Assembly (NCBI GenBank): GCA_009784555.1
Contig: WRBO01000011.1
Span: 1-57,053, forward strand
DNA length: 57,053 nt
Source: Bacillota bacterium
Lineage (GTDB): Bacteria; Bacillota; Clostridia; Christensenellales; UBA1242
Reading direction: 5' to 3'
Numbering within the stretch: the stretch's first letter is position 1; every line of letters begins with the position of its first letter. The position numbers and the translations under genes were made by a program. The notes under the pieces are model-generated. The model was given only the letters and a program-made list of their open reading frames with translations, was not told where the DNA came from and did not search any database. Below, one piece after another: positions 46,709 through 55,263 of this stretch.

Positions 46709-49492
46709 TTAGGCCATGGCGCGTTTTTTGCGGAAGTGTTTGATGGTGAAGAACGCGGCGGCGACGACACCGACACCAGCGATGATTATCCCGATTAGTT
46801 GCCAGGTTGTTAGGGTGTCCGTGACGATGAAGCGGGTTTCGACGTAGCCGTGGCGGATGCCCATGTCGGGGTCCTCGAAATTAATTCGGGTGAAGGGGCG
46901 GCTCCTGTCTAGGCGCCCGATTACGCGGATTTGTTGGCGGTGGAGGAGGGTTATGTCGACCTGGGGGTTGGCACCGAGTGGGTCGAAATAGACCTGGGCA
47001 AATTCGTAGCCAGATGGCAGGATTATGCGTGCGTTAGGGGAGAGGATGATTGTGGATGGCGGTTCGTCGAAGTAGATGATGTGGCCGGTATAGACGAAGC
47101 CCGCGTATAGGCCGGCGGTGTTGGGGTTGCCGTTTTCGTCGACGCGGATTTCAAAGAATTCCCATCCCGTTGGTTGGCGGCCATCGGGCACAGTGATGCG
47201 GCGGATAATTGAGAGTCCGCCAGCGTCGTTGATTGCGCGGCGGTCGAGTTCAGAGCCGACCGTTATGCCCCAGCCGACGGGCGAGTTCATTGGTGTGGAT
47301 GTTGGGTAGCGGAAGATGAGAACCCCGCCCACGATGACACGGCCCGTGTTTGTTGTGTTGTTTGTGGCGGTGCCGAAGATATTTTGGGTTGTTGAGTATG
47401 TTGTGTGTGTTAGGAATTTGCGGTTGATGTAGCCGACGCTGCTGCCTACCCTTACATACGCGTAGGGGAAATCCACACCATTGCCGATGGCGCGTGGTGT
47501 GATGATTTGGACGATTGTGCCAGGCGCGACCTCTCCCAATGGGTTTACGGATGCGGGGAATTCAAAGAGTTGAGGGGCTTGGCTGTGAATTGTTTCCACC
47601 GCCATGAATAGTGGGTTGGATTCGGATGGGGCGAGGATTGGGCCAGGCCTAGTATAGTCGTAGTGTTGCCATGCGTGCGGGTAGCGGAGGCCCCAGACGG
47701 CGGTGTCATCGGATGATGTCAGGGCGAGCGATTCGACGGCGTGGCGGAGGCCAATCCAGTACAGGGTGTTGTTTAGGCGGTCGAACGAGAGGGAGGGGTT
47801 GCCGCCGAACGATGCGTTAGGGATGTCGGTGCGTGTTCCCGTGTGGTGGAAGAATGCGCCGTTGTTCGAGTTGTCGGTGCCGATGACGATTGGGTTGCCG
47901 AGTGTGTCCACGGTGATGTCGCGGATGGTAGCGGCGGTGGGGAGAGTCAGGGCGGTGTGCGTCCATGTTGTCATGTTCACGGCGACGTGGTTGTTGTTGG
48001 TGTTGCCGATGCGGACGTTGATGAAGAACATAGTGTTGGTTAGTGGGGCGATGGCGGCGCGGGTTAGGGGGGTTATTGCGAAGCCGATGTTTTGTGGGAT
48101 GAATAGGCCGTTGCGGAAAATCCAGATGGTTTCGTTGCGGATGGCGTCGAGTGCAAAGATTTCGTGTGTGGCGGGGTTGGCGGTTAATTGGACGATGTTG
48201 CCAAAGCGGCCACCGTCAGATGTGTGGGTTATTATGCCTCCGACACGTTCGGCGTCGAGGTCGAAACGTTGTATACGGTTTTCGCGGTCGTAGATGAACA
48301 CCAACCCCCTGTTATCGAATGCCATTGCGTCAACATTGGCGGCGTTACCGCCCGCGCCGTGCATGATGAATGGGGCGGGGATGATGTCGCTGTTACGATT
48401 TACGCGCTTTATCGAGTCGGAGTAGTCGGCGACCAGGAACTCGGACGGGCCAATTAGGGTCATTGCGGTTGGGCGGTTGAGGAAGCCCTGGTCCTGGCCC
48501 CTGTGGCCCACCGCAATCGAATCGAATATCAGTGCGCCGTTGACGACGCGGTACATGTCGATACTGCGCTTGTGCCAATCAATCACCAGCACATTGCCGA
48601 CGGGGTCGACGGTTAGGGTGATTGGTTCGTAGCTTAAACGCATTTGAAAATCCACCGTTAGGGTTGGTTGGATGACGGAGTAGGCCGAGCGAGCGAGGTC
48701 GAGGTAGACGATGCTGCGGTCACTTATAAACACGAACCCTCCACCAATATAGGTGAGGTCGCGGACACGGAAGAAGTGGCGGTCGGTGTTGATTTCGATG
48801 TGGGTGTCGCCGCCGTCGCGTTGGCCGTAGATGAAGAAGTTTTCTCCGTGGGAGAGGGGACTGCTTGCATGAAGGTGAATTTGGCCAGCGTTATCCGTTG
48901 TTATTCCCATGATGGATTGGCGTGGGTCCATTTGGCCGGTGGGGTTCATCTCGGTTCGGTCGGCGGGGTTTGATGCGTTGATGATGTGGTAGGCGTAGGT
49001 ATTGCCCGATGTGTAGAGGACGCGAAAGTTTGTGCCCGTCAGCCATGTTGTTGATATGGAGGAGGGATTGTTAAATCCCGCGGAGAACGGGATTAGGGCG
49101 GGGGTGAAGTCGATAGTGCCCTCTCGCGCGGTTTGGGTTGGGAATGTTAGGTAGCCGTTCCACCAGAAGATAAAGAGGTGTGTGTGGGATACGTGGATGT
49201 CGAGGGGCATGCCCAATGCGGTTGGGATTTGGATTGGCGGGGTTACGTCGGCTATGGTTTCGCGGTCGATTATGTGCAGGTGGACGATGTGTGTTTGGTT
49301 GATGACGTAGAGGAATCCACCGTCGGCGGCCAAGAGTCGCGGCGATGAGATGTAGTTGTAGGGAACGCCAGGCTGGATAACCGTTTCCGTGTTTCGGGCG
49401 GCCGAGAGGCCCGTGATGCCCGTGACACCACCCCAAAACAATGCCACCGATAACATGACACCAAACAACAGGACGAAAGACCGCTTCATCAT
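46709..49492 (-). CDS. Large secreted, membrane-anchored beta-propeller-like protein
   Basis: This 927-residue protein has a signal peptide (KRSFVLLFGVMLSVALFWGG), then repeated segments of about 45-60 residues with patterns such as LLAADGGFLYVINQTH, VDPVGNVLVIDWHKRSIDMY and AMAFDNRGLVFIYDRENRIQ. These look like NHL-type blades, probably one or two propellers over residues 30-650. Then come SH3b-like pieces (YVRVGSSVGYINRKFL) and, at the end, one helix (IGIIIAGVGVVAAAFFTI) with KHFRKKRAMA. The plan (signal peptide, repeats, helix, basic tail) matches the protein at 10176, so both may belong to one surface system. A leaderless start is predicted (TGCTATGGT, six bases before ATG 49492). The ligand is unknown. 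Confidence 0.8.
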   Translation of the reverse strand: MMKRSFVLLFGVMLSVALFWGGVTGITGLSAARNTETVIQPGVPYNYISSPRLLAADGGFLYVINQTHIVHLHIIDRETIADVTPPIQIPTALGMPLDIHVSHTHLFIFWWNGYLTFPTQTAREGTIDFTPALIPFSAGFNNPSSISTTWLTGTNFRVLYTSGNTYAYHIINASNPADRTEMNPTGQMDPRQSIMGITTDNAGQIHLHASSPLSHGENFFIYGQRDGGDTHIEINTDRHFFRVRDLTYIGGGFVFISDRSIVYLDLARSAYSVIQPTLTVDFQMRLSYEPITLTVDPVGNVLVIDWHKRSIDMYRVVNGALIFDSIAVGHRGQDQGFLNRPTAMTLIGPSEFLVADYSDSIKRVNRNSDIIPAPFIMHGAGGNAANVDAMAFDNRGLVFIYDRENRIQRFDLDAERVGGIITHTSDGGRFGNIVQLTANPATHEIFALDAIRNETIWIFRNGLFIPQNIGFAITPLTRAAIAPLTNTMFFINVRIGNTNNNHVAVNMTTWTHTALTLPTAATIRDITVDTLGNPIVIGTDNSNNGAFFHHTGTRTDIPNASFGGNPSLSFDRLNNTLYWIGLRHAVESLALTSSDDTAVWGLRYPHAWQHYDYTRPGPILAPSESNPLFMAVETIHSQAPQLFEFPASVNPLGEVAPGTIVQIITPRAIGNGVDFPYAYVRVGSSVGYINRKFLTHTTYSTTQNIFGTATNNTTNTGRVIVGGVLIFRYPTSTPMNSPVGWGITVGSELDRRAINDAGGLSIIRRITVPDGRQPTGWEFFEIRVDENGNPNTAGLYAGFVYTGHIIYFDEPPSTIILSPNARIILPSGYEFAQVYFDPLGANPQVDITLLHRQQIRVIGRLDRSRPFTRINFEDPDMGIRHGYVETRFIVTDTLTTWQLIGIIIAGVGVVAAAFFTIKHFRKKRAMA

Positions 49493-49794
49493 AGTTTAAC
49501 CATAGCACATAGGTTGGTAATCTCAAATTGATTTAGTGGTACGCGGTGGGGGGGCGTGCTGCTTTTTTTTCCGCAAAAAAAGTAGCGCAAAAAAACGGAC
49601 GAAAGGGGAGGGCCCCAAGGGGGAGGGGATGGCTTTGGTTTGGGAGATGCCTGGTATGGGGGGATTGGTTAGGGTGCGCGAGGTTTCCATTAGGGTTTGA
49701 TGAAATTACAAGCGTAACCGTTTTTTGTTTGGTGGTTGGGGGTTTGTTGTGTTAGTACTAATTTAGTATAATTAAAAATTTTGCGGAGGTGGTT
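49493..49794. other. Intergenic region with a T8/A7 near-palindrome and G-rich stretch
   Basis: It contains a GGTGGGGGGGCG run, a GCTGC-T8-CCGC-A7-GTAGC inverted repeat (about 49557-49585), a GGGCCCCAAGGGGGAGGGG stretch, and at the right end the promoter of the next gene. I find no convincing gene; a 69-codon open frame from 49546 has low-complexity composition and no initiation signal. The inverted repeat could act as a terminator on either strand. Confidence 0.5.
49744..49772 (+). promoter_or_regulatory. Promoter of the small zinc-ribbon gene
   Basis: TTGTTG (49744-49749), 17 bases, TATAAT (49767-49772). The palindrome TAGTACTA lies between the two boxes and could be an operator. Confidence 0.55.
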
Positions 49795-50142
49795 ATGGGG
49801 TTGTTTGGTGGCGGGAAACGTGTTGAGGTATGTTCCAAGTGCGGCAAGAAGACCCTGACCATGAAAGGGAAAGTGCCGTATGAATTAGATGATTTTTTGG
49901 GTATGACGCGAGGGCAGATAGCGGATATAATGGATGTTTTATTGATGCGAGATAATACTGACCGAATAAATCTTAATAACACCCAACGAAGAGAGTTAAC
50001 GGAGTTAAGTGCTTTCTCTACCGCCCACCAGAAACCTGGCGAATGTACTATTTTAACCGTAGATATGATGAAAAAATTCAAAGCCGACATGGCGGGAAAA
50101 TTAGCCGCCGAGCAATCGCAAAGGACAAAGCCGTTGTTTTAG
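49795..50142 (+). CDS. Small uncharacterised protein with a CxxC zinc-ribbon start
   Basis: This 115-residue protein starts MGLFGGGKRVEVCSKCGKKT. One CxxC pair is seen early; a second pair is absent, so it is either half a zinc ribbon or uses other ligands. The rest is polar and helical (DFLGMTRGQIADIMDVLLMR, VDMMKKFKADMAGKLAAEQS). I chose ATG 49795 after GCGGAGG; GTG 49789 is in frame. The start resembles proteins beginning MGLFGKKK with a short C-x-x-C module, but I cannot name a family. It may be the first gene of the phage region or a host gene next to it. Confidence 0.6.
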   Translation: MGLFGGGKRVEVCSKCGKKTLTMKGKVPYELDDFLGMTRGQIADIMDVLLMRDNTDRINLNNTQRRELTELSAFSTAHQKPGECTILTVDMMKKFKADMAGKLAAEQSQRTKPLF

Positions 50143-50160
50143 GTTTTTGAGGATAACATA

Positions 50161-50388
50161 ATGTTAAGTGAAGAAATAAGGATTGTTGGGACGCGCACGC
50201 ATGTTGTAACCGATGGGCGGGGCGAGGGAGAGAATGGCAAGTGGGAAGAAAAAACGGGATGCCGTGATAATTTCACGTATGAAAAGTTTATCGAATTGAT
50301 AAGCCGTGACCCGCGCAGTTGGCCCGTCATCAGGCATATTTGGAACGGGAGAAGGCGCGTAGGGTGTTTAATAGTGAAGTTTGAGTAG
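50161..50388 (+). CDS. Small uncharacterised protein
   Basis: This 75-residue polar product starts MLSEEIRIVGTRTHVVTDGR. It is charged, with NFTYEKFIELISRDPRSW in the middle and no recognisable motif. ATG 50161 has GAGGA eight bases upstream and lies 18 bases after the zinc-ribbon gene, so it is in the same operon. A strong terminator follows three bases after its stop, which supports it being real. Confidence 0.55.
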   Translation: MLSEEIRIVGTRTHVVTDGRGEGENGKWEEKTGCRDNFTYEKFIELISRDPRSWPVIRHIWNGRRRVGCLIVKFE

Positions 50389-50390
50389 AC

Positions 50391-50414
50391 CCCCGAGGGG
50401 GGTTCTTTTTTTGT
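50391..50414 (+). terminator. Rho-independent terminator
   Basis: ACCCCC (50391-50396) pairs with GGGGGT (50400-50405) around a three-base loop, followed by TC and a T7 run. It separates the two small genes from the phage head operon. Confidence 0.85.
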
Positions 50415-50464
50415 GATAATTTTGGGGTTGTGAAAAAACATAGCAAATTTTGTCAGTAACGTAC

Positions 50465-50492
50465 TTGTATAGTTTTGGTTTGGAATTATACT
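50465..50492 (+). promoter_or_regulatory. Possible promoter of the phage head operon
   Basis: TTGTAT (50465-50470), 16 bases, TATACT (50487-50492), about 300 bases before the terminase start. The transcript would run antisense over the small minus-strand ORF at 50511-50732. Confidence 0.4.
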
Positions 50493-50510
50493 GGGGGTGA
50501 AAACGAAAGA

Positions 50511-50732
50511 TTAGAGTTCCGGGTCGTCGTAGTCGTCGAAGGGTTCGGGGTATGTTGGGTTACTGTAGGGGGCCCGTGGTTTGCGCGTCGGGGATTTGCG
50601 ACGGCGTGTCCGGGGTTTTGATTTTGGTTCGTCGTTGGATGGGCGCAGGAACCAGGATGGGCGAATTGGAAAGAACGCAAAGAGAACCAGTGCGGAGATT
50701 AGGAGGATGCTGACCAATATTACGATTGCCAT
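50511..50732 (-). CDS. Possible small single-pass membrane protein
   Basis: This 73-residue product starts MAIVILVSILLISALVLFAF, one strong membrane helix, followed by a basic Pro/Arg-rich stretch (PKSKPRTRRRKSPTRKPRAP) and an acidic end (EPFDDYDDPEL). The composition is plausible for a protein rather than random, but the only initiation signal is AAGG ten bases before the ATG. It would be divergent from the terminase gene. It could be a host gene at the prophage edge or a spurious frame. Confidence 0.4.
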   Translation of the reverse strand: MAIVILVSILLISALVLFAFFPIRPSWFLRPSNDEPKSKPRTRRRKSPTRKPRAPYSNPTYPEPFDDYDDPEL

Positions 50733-50788
50733 GTACAAAAGACCTTAACAAATGGTGGAGTGCGAAATTTGTAAAAGGAGGTCGAACC

Positions 50789-52180
50789 ATGTCGGGAAGT
50801 AAGGTTTTAGGTGTCACGGAATTGTCGAAAGTTCAGTCAGAGAGTTTTCGGCGTTTGCGGTATCCGTATTATACGTACAATCGCGGGGCAAAGCGGCATT
50901 ACAAGCAGATGGCTTTTCATGCCGACCAATCGGCATCCCGTTGGGTGTTTGGCGGGAACCGTACGGGCAAGACCGAGTGTGGGGCCATGGAAGCGGTTTG
51001 GTGGGCGTTGGGGACACATCCGCACCGAGAGATAGAGGGCGACACCGAGGGATGGGTTGTGAGTTTGTCATATGCCGTTGGGCGTGATGTTGCACAGGCC
51101 AAGGTGTTGAAGTACCTGCCGCCGCATTTGATTGTTGACGTAGTTATGCGAAGTGGCAAGAAAGATAATCCGTCGGCGGGGGTGATTGATTTTATTGCCG
51201 TTCGTAACAAGTTTGGCGGTGTATCAAAGATTGGGTTCAAGTCATGTGACCAGGGGCGCGAGAAGTTCCAGGGCACGGGGTTGGATTGGGTATGGTTTGA
51301 CGAGGAGCCGCCGCAGGATGTTTATGAGGAGTGTTTGTTGCGGACGTTGGACAAGGGCGGAGTTGTATGGGGGACGATGACACCGTTAAAGGGACGGACG
51401 TGGTTGTATGAGCGGATTTATTTGGGCCAGGGTGTTACGACGTCCGTACACCAGATGAGTTGGGAGGATAATCCTTTTTTGGTGAAGTCGGAAGTTTCGC
51501 GCATGGAAAAAGAGCTTTCCCGTGATGCGTTGGAGTCGCGGAAGTTTGGGAATTTTTCCGAGGGTGAGGGAATGGTCTTTTCCGAGTTGTCGGACGAGAA
51601 TGTTATTGACCCGATTCCGATTGACGAGGATTGGCAGGTGGTGTGTGCGATTGACCCCGGGTATGTACATCCAACGGCCGCCGTGTTTGTGGCGCGGGCG
51701 GGTGAGAATTATTACGTCATTGATGATTACAGCGTTGCGGGCAAGCAGGTTGAAGAACATGCGCGGGCGTTGCAGCCCATCATCGCAGAGCATAATGCCG
51801 CCGTGGTGATAGATAGTGCCGCGGGGCAGAGGAACCTGAATGGCCCTAATGTAATTTTACAGTTCCAGCAAAACGGTGTGGATGTACGCCCCGTGGCAAG
51901 GAGCGGTGTTATCGAGGGGTTGATGGGGGTGAAGTCGTTGCTCTGTAACAGTGATGGCGTACGGCGGTTGTTTGTCTTTCGCAGTTGTGTTCATTTGTTG
52001 CGCGAGATGCGGATGTATTATTGGGGCGCGGATGAGAGGCCGACAAAGCGCAATGACCATTGTATTGATGCGTTGCGTTATGCCTTGGCCGAAATTACCA
52101 AGGAGCAGCCACGGGCCAGTCCAAGTTGTATTGAGAGGAACAAAAAATTACTAATTAAAAGGAACAAGACATGGACGTAA
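50789..52180 (+). CDS. Phage terminase large subunit
   Basis: This 463-residue DNA-packaging motor has an ATPase half with Walker A in WVFGGNRTGKTECGAME, Walker B in LDWVWFDEEPP, and VWGTMTPLKGRTWLYE as coupling motif. The nuclease half has three acidic motifs: CAIDPGYVHPTAAVF, AAVVIDSAAGQ and KRNDHCIDALRYAL. It cuts and pumps phage DNA into the prohead through the portal. ATG 50789 follows AAAGGAGG; an upstream in-frame start is rejected. No small terminase subunit is recognised upstream. The end overlaps the next small gene by ten bases. Confidence 0.94.
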   Translation: MSGSKVLGVTELSKVQSESFRRLRYPYYTYNRGAKRHYKQMAFHADQSASRWVFGGNRTGKTECGAMEAVWWALGTHPHREIEGDTEGWVVSLSYAVGRDVAQAKVLKYLPPHLIVDVVMRSGKKDNPSAGVIDFIAVRNKFGGVSKIGFKSCDQGREKFQGTGLDWVWFDEEPPQDVYEECLLRTLDKGGVVWGTMTPLKGRTWLYERIYLGQGVTTSVHQMSWEDNPFLVKSEVSRMEKELSRDALESRKFGNFSEGEGMVFSELSDENVIDPIPIDEDWQVVCAIDPGYVHPTAAVFVARAGENYYVIDDYSVAGKQVEEHARALQPIIAEHNAAVVIDSAAGQRNLNGPNVILQFQQNGVDVRPVARSGVIEGLMGVKSLLCNSDGVRRLFVFRSCVHLLREMRMYYWGADERPTKRNDHCIDALRYALAEITKEQPRASPSCIERNKKLLIKRNKTWT

Positions 52181-52341
52181 AGAAACAAGAGCAAAAGTCC
52201 ACACAGCCAAAGTGGAATCCAATTAAAAGATTGATGAGCCAAACAAAGGTAGTGGACAAGTACGTGTATATGACGAAAGAGGAGTTAGTAGTTGAATGTG
52301 AAAAAGTTTTGGAGGAGTTAAAGGAGGCGGAACATGCGTGA
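52171..52341 (+). CDS. Small phage protein between terminase and portal
   Basis: This 56-residue product starts MDVKKQEQKSTQPKWNPIKR and continues with a helical MTKEELVVECEKVLEELKEA. It is highly charged with no domain I recognise. AAAAGGAAC precedes the ATG. Its start lies inside the end of the terminase gene and its last eight bases overlap the portal start, so the three are translationally coupled. Small genes of this kind are common here in phages. Confidence 0.65.
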   Translation: MDVKKQEQKSTQPKWNPIKRLMSQTKVVDKYVYMTKEELVVECEKVLEELKEAEHA

Positions 52342-53530
52342 GCATTTGTACAAATTACCAAAGAAGATTACAAAAGCAGAGAGCAGTAAGAGCAAAATGG
52401 AGAAGGAGTTGGTCAAGGTGATAAAGGCCGAGTTTGAAGACCGCAAGTACAAGCGGCGGAGTCAGGAGTTGCAATGGCGGTTGAATTTAGATTTTTATCA
52501 GGGGCGGCAGAATAACTTGCTGACGAATTTTGATACCGTTGCAACAATCGGCAAGCAGTACGCGTGGCAGAAGAACGATTCGTTCAACCATATTGCCCCA
52601 ATTATCGAGGGGCGTATGGCACGCGTTATGGCGGCGACCGAGGAGGGCGAGATTTCCGCGTCATTGCGAGAGCAGGCCATTATGTGGTCCGAGGTTTGCG
52701 GGACGGCGTTTTACAAAGTTTGGTGGAATCCAAACGGCGGGCGTACCGTTGGGGTTATACAATCGGATGGCGGTGAAGAAAAAATCACCGAGGGAGATGT
52801 GCAGGTTAGTGTTGTTTCCCCGTTCGAGATTTACCCAGACAATATGGTAGCGGGTGATGTGCCAGAGGTTTCAAATATTATTCATGCGCGTGGCGAGGTT
52901 ATCGAGTGGTATGAACGGCCATCCGCCAAGTATCCGAACGGACGGTTGGTTATTATCGAGGGTGAGAAGATTTCGCATGACGCGGAGCTGCCTTTTGTTA
53001 ATGAAATAAACGGCGTGCGGGGGTTGCCATTTGTGCGTCAGACATCCGAGGCCATGGTTGGACAGTTTTTCGGTCGCTCGGTCGTCGAGCGTGCCATTGC
53101 GGTCCAACGTGCCTATAACACCGTAAAGAATCGCAAGGTGGAATTTTTGAACCGAATGGCGTGCGGGGTTTTGGCGGTAGAGGAAGGCAGTGTAGATATC
53201 GAGGCATTGGAAACGGACGGATTGGCTCCAGGGAAAATCATCGTATATCGAAATGGCACGACCCCGCCAAAGTTTATGGATGTGGGAACATTGCCGTCCG
53301 AGTTGGAGCGCGAGGAGGAGAGGTTGCTTGCCGAATTTGAACTTATCAGCGGTTCGGGCGAGATAACGCGCAGTGCGGGAGGTCATGTGTCCGGGGTTGC
53401 GTTGGGGTTATTGGCCGAACAAGACCGCATTCGTATGACCCGTACCGTAGAGTCGGCGCGCAGGGCATGTGCAAAAGTTGTTGAACAGAGGAATTACATA
53501 GTAAATCAATTTAAGGGAGAGATTCAATAA
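52334..53530 (+). CDS. Phage portal protein
   Basis: This 398-residue protein fits a compact portal. The N-terminal helix RWLNLDFYQGRQNN-like region (QWRLNLDFYQGRQNNLLTNF) is followed by FNHIAPIIEGRMARVMA, VCGTAFYKVWWNPN and VVSPFEIYPDNM, a pattern typical of portals. Later GQFFGRSVVERAIAVQRAYN is the clip/stem region and a C-terminal helix-rich part follows. The dodecameric portal ring is the DNA gate and binds the terminase. ATG 52334 has AAAGGAGG upstream. The stop overlaps the next start (TAATG). It is shorter than P22 or SPP1 portals. Confidence 0.85.
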   Translation: MREHLYKLPKKITKAESSKSKMEKELVKVIKAEFEDRKYKRRSQELQWRLNLDFYQGRQNNLLTNFDTVATIGKQYAWQKNDSFNHIAPIIEGRMARVMAATEEGEISASLREQAIMWSEVCGTAFYKVWWNPNGGRTVGVIQSDGGEEKITEGDVQVSVVSPFEIYPDNMVAGDVPEVSNIIHARGEVIEWYERPSAKYPNGRLVIIEGEKISHDAELPFVNEINGVRGLPFVRQTSEAMVGQFFGRSVVERAIAVQRAYNTVKNRKVEFLNRMACGVLAVEEGSVDIEALETDGLAPGKIIVYRNGTTPPKFMDVGTLPSELEREEERLLAEFELISGSGEITRSAGGHVSGVALGLLAEQDRIRMTRTVESARRACAKVVEQRNYIVNQFKGEIQ

Positions 53531-53964
53531 TGGAAGAAATCGAAATTGTGAACGTGGAACAATCCGTGGCCCCACAGATGGATAACGGTCAGAACGACCG
53601 CCCAGAAGTGGCAGATACCGTGGACTCCGCCGATATTATTGTTGAAGTCGAAAAAAAGGAGGACGAGAAGTATGGCGATTTTCAATCCGTGGAAGAAGTT
53701 TACAAAGCTTATGAAAATCTTCGCCGAGCGTTTTCACAAAAAACGCAAGAGCTAGCCAAATTACGCGAATCCATCAAAACACCAGAGGAGATCTTGAAGG
53801 CCTATTTAGAGGGCTTGGCCACCAGCAACAAATCCGTCCCAGCCGTTATCGGCAATGCGCCGTCTGCCCCCTCGGCGATAGACGGGGCGCGAACGATGAG
53901 CCAGGCCACCCGCGAGGCACAAAGTTTATTTCAATCTAAAGATAGAGCCCCTAGTAGTTATTAG
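53530..53964 (+). CDS. Probable capsid scaffolding protein
   Basis: This 144-residue protein is acidic (MEEIEIVNVEQSVAPQMDNG start, VEKKEDEKYGDF) with a central coiled coil (YKAYENLRRAFSQKTQELAK) and a Ser/Ala-rich C-terminus ending in a short basic helix. This composition and its place between portal and major capsid are typical of phage scaffolding proteins, which guide prohead assembly. The sequence itself gives no family motif. The ATG overlaps the portal stop, with AAGGGAGAG upstream. Confidence 0.65.
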   Translation: MEEIEIVNVEQSVAPQMDNGQNDRPEVADTVDSADIIVEVEKKEDEKYGDFQSVEEVYKAYENLRRAFSQKTQELAKLRESIKTPEEILKAYLEGLATSNKSVPAVIGNAPSAPSAIDGARTMSQATREAQSLFQSKDRAPSSY

Positions 53965-53965
53965 A

Positions 53966-53999
53966 GTTTAGAGATTAGAGCCTAGGGTTTAGAGATTAG
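53966..53999 (+). repeat. 13-base direct repeat before the capsid gene
   Basis: GTTTAGAGATTAG occurs at 53966-53978 and 53987-53999, 21 bases apart, with AGCCTAGG between. It lies in the 52-base gap between the scaffold-like and capsid genes. Confidence 0.7.
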
Positions 54000-54016
54000 T
54001 TATAAGGAGAAGTAGT

Positions 54017-55231
54017 ATGATTACGATTAACACCGCCGAATCGGCCCTGAAGAACATTTATTTGGAGACAGTTACAAATGACCTGAACACAAAGACAAAC
54101 CCATTTTTGACGATGATTGCCGCGAACACAAAGACGGTTGCGGGAAAAGATGCAAAGGCATCCGTGCGCTTTGGCGGAGAGGATGCGGTTGCCGCGGGAA
54201 CCGAGGACGGCCCATTGCCATCAAGCGTAAATGCGCGTCAGGCGGATATCGAGGTGCCGCTTAAGAACCTTTATGGTTCGTTCCAAATCACCGACAAGGC
54301 AATCAAGGCAGCACAGAACAGCCCGGGTGCGTTTGCGAGTTTGTTGGGCGGAGAGATGACGAATTTGGTGTCCACCGCACAAAACAACATGAACCGCATG
54401 TTGTACGGTAACGGTCGCCAGTTGATTGGTTTCACAACACAATTCAACCACAACGGTTTGACATTGGACCGTCGGTTTTGGGACCGTTTGCCACAGCATT
54501 CCGAATTCGATGCCTTTACCGCCGCGGGAGAGCAGTTGAACACCAATGGCCCGTTGCGCATTACCACCGCGGTTGGTGGCGGGATGCGTGTGTTCGCGAC
54601 CCTGGGCAGTGGATGGATGACAAAGCACGACCGTGTGTACCTGTACACCCCAGCCGCCGTTGACCCGCGTTTGGAAATGAACGGTATTGACAGTGTCTTT
54701 ACGCGTGGAGAGATGTATAACTTGAAGACATCCGAGTATCCGGAAATCCTGCCTTTTGTTATGGAGGACACCACAAGTAGTCTGAACATAATGAACGAGG
54801 ACACGGTCATTGACTTTTTCGACCAATTGGAGGAGCGTGCAAACGGCCAAGCCACCGACATCATTATGACCACACCTATGGTTCGCAAGGCGTTGTTTGA
54901 AAATCTGCGCGACACACGTAACAACATTGACGTTGCCGAATTGGCGGGCGGGTTCCGTGGCTTTACATTCAACGGTGTTCCATTGTATGCCGACAACCGC
55001 GCAATGGGCGGGTCGTTGTACGCATTGAACAGCGGGTCGTTTGCGATGCACCAGTTGTGTGATTGGACATGGTTAGAAGGCGAGGACGGAAGTATCCTGC
55101 GACCGCAAAACGGCAAGCCGGTTTATTCCGCGTCGTTGGTCAAGTATGCCGACCTGGTTTGTGAGAAGCCGTTCTTGCAAGGCAAGTTGACGGGCTTTCA
55201 CACCAATGCATGGCGAGTGGCAGGTGTGTAG
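54017..55231 (+). CDS. Phage major capsid protein (HK97-type fold)
   Basis: This 404-residue protein starts MITINTAESALKNIYLETVT and has the order expected of a capsid protein without a long delta domain. An N-arm is followed by PLKNLYGSFQITDKAIKAAQ, MTNLVSTAQNNMNRMLYGNG (spine helix), DTVIDFFDQLEERANGQATD and an A-domain IIMTTPMVRKALFENLRDTR. It ends KYADLVCEKPFLQGKLTGF. The place after portal and scaffold supports the call. AAGGAGAAG precedes ATG 54017. The fold family is inferred from position and pattern, not from a motif unique to it. Confidence 0.85.
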   Translation: MITINTAESALKNIYLETVTNDLNTKTNPFLTMIAANTKTVAGKDAKASVRFGGEDAVAAGTEDGPLPSSVNARQADIEVPLKNLYGSFQITDKAIKAAQNSPGAFASLLGGEMTNLVSTAQNNMNRMLYGNGRQLIGFTTQFNHNGLTLDRRFWDRLPQHSEFDAFTAAGEQLNTNGPLRITTAVGGGMRVFATLGSGWMTKHDRVYLYTPAAVDPRLEMNGIDSVFTRGEMYNLKTSEYPEILPFVMEDTTSSLNIMNEDTVIDFFDQLEERANGQATDIIMTTPMVRKALFENLRDTRNNIDVAELAGGFRGFTFNGVPLYADNRAMGGSLYALNSGSFAMHQLCDWTWLEGEDGSILRPQNGKPVYSASLVKYADLVCEKPFLQGKLTGFHTNAWRVAGV

Positions 55232-55263
55232 GCTGTCGCATAGAGAAGGAGGAAGTTAATTAG

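Noticed and set aside
49546-49755. A 69-codon plus-strand frame
   Set aside because: It crosses a T8/A7 near-palindrome and G runs, and no ribosome-binding site or leaderless promoter fits.
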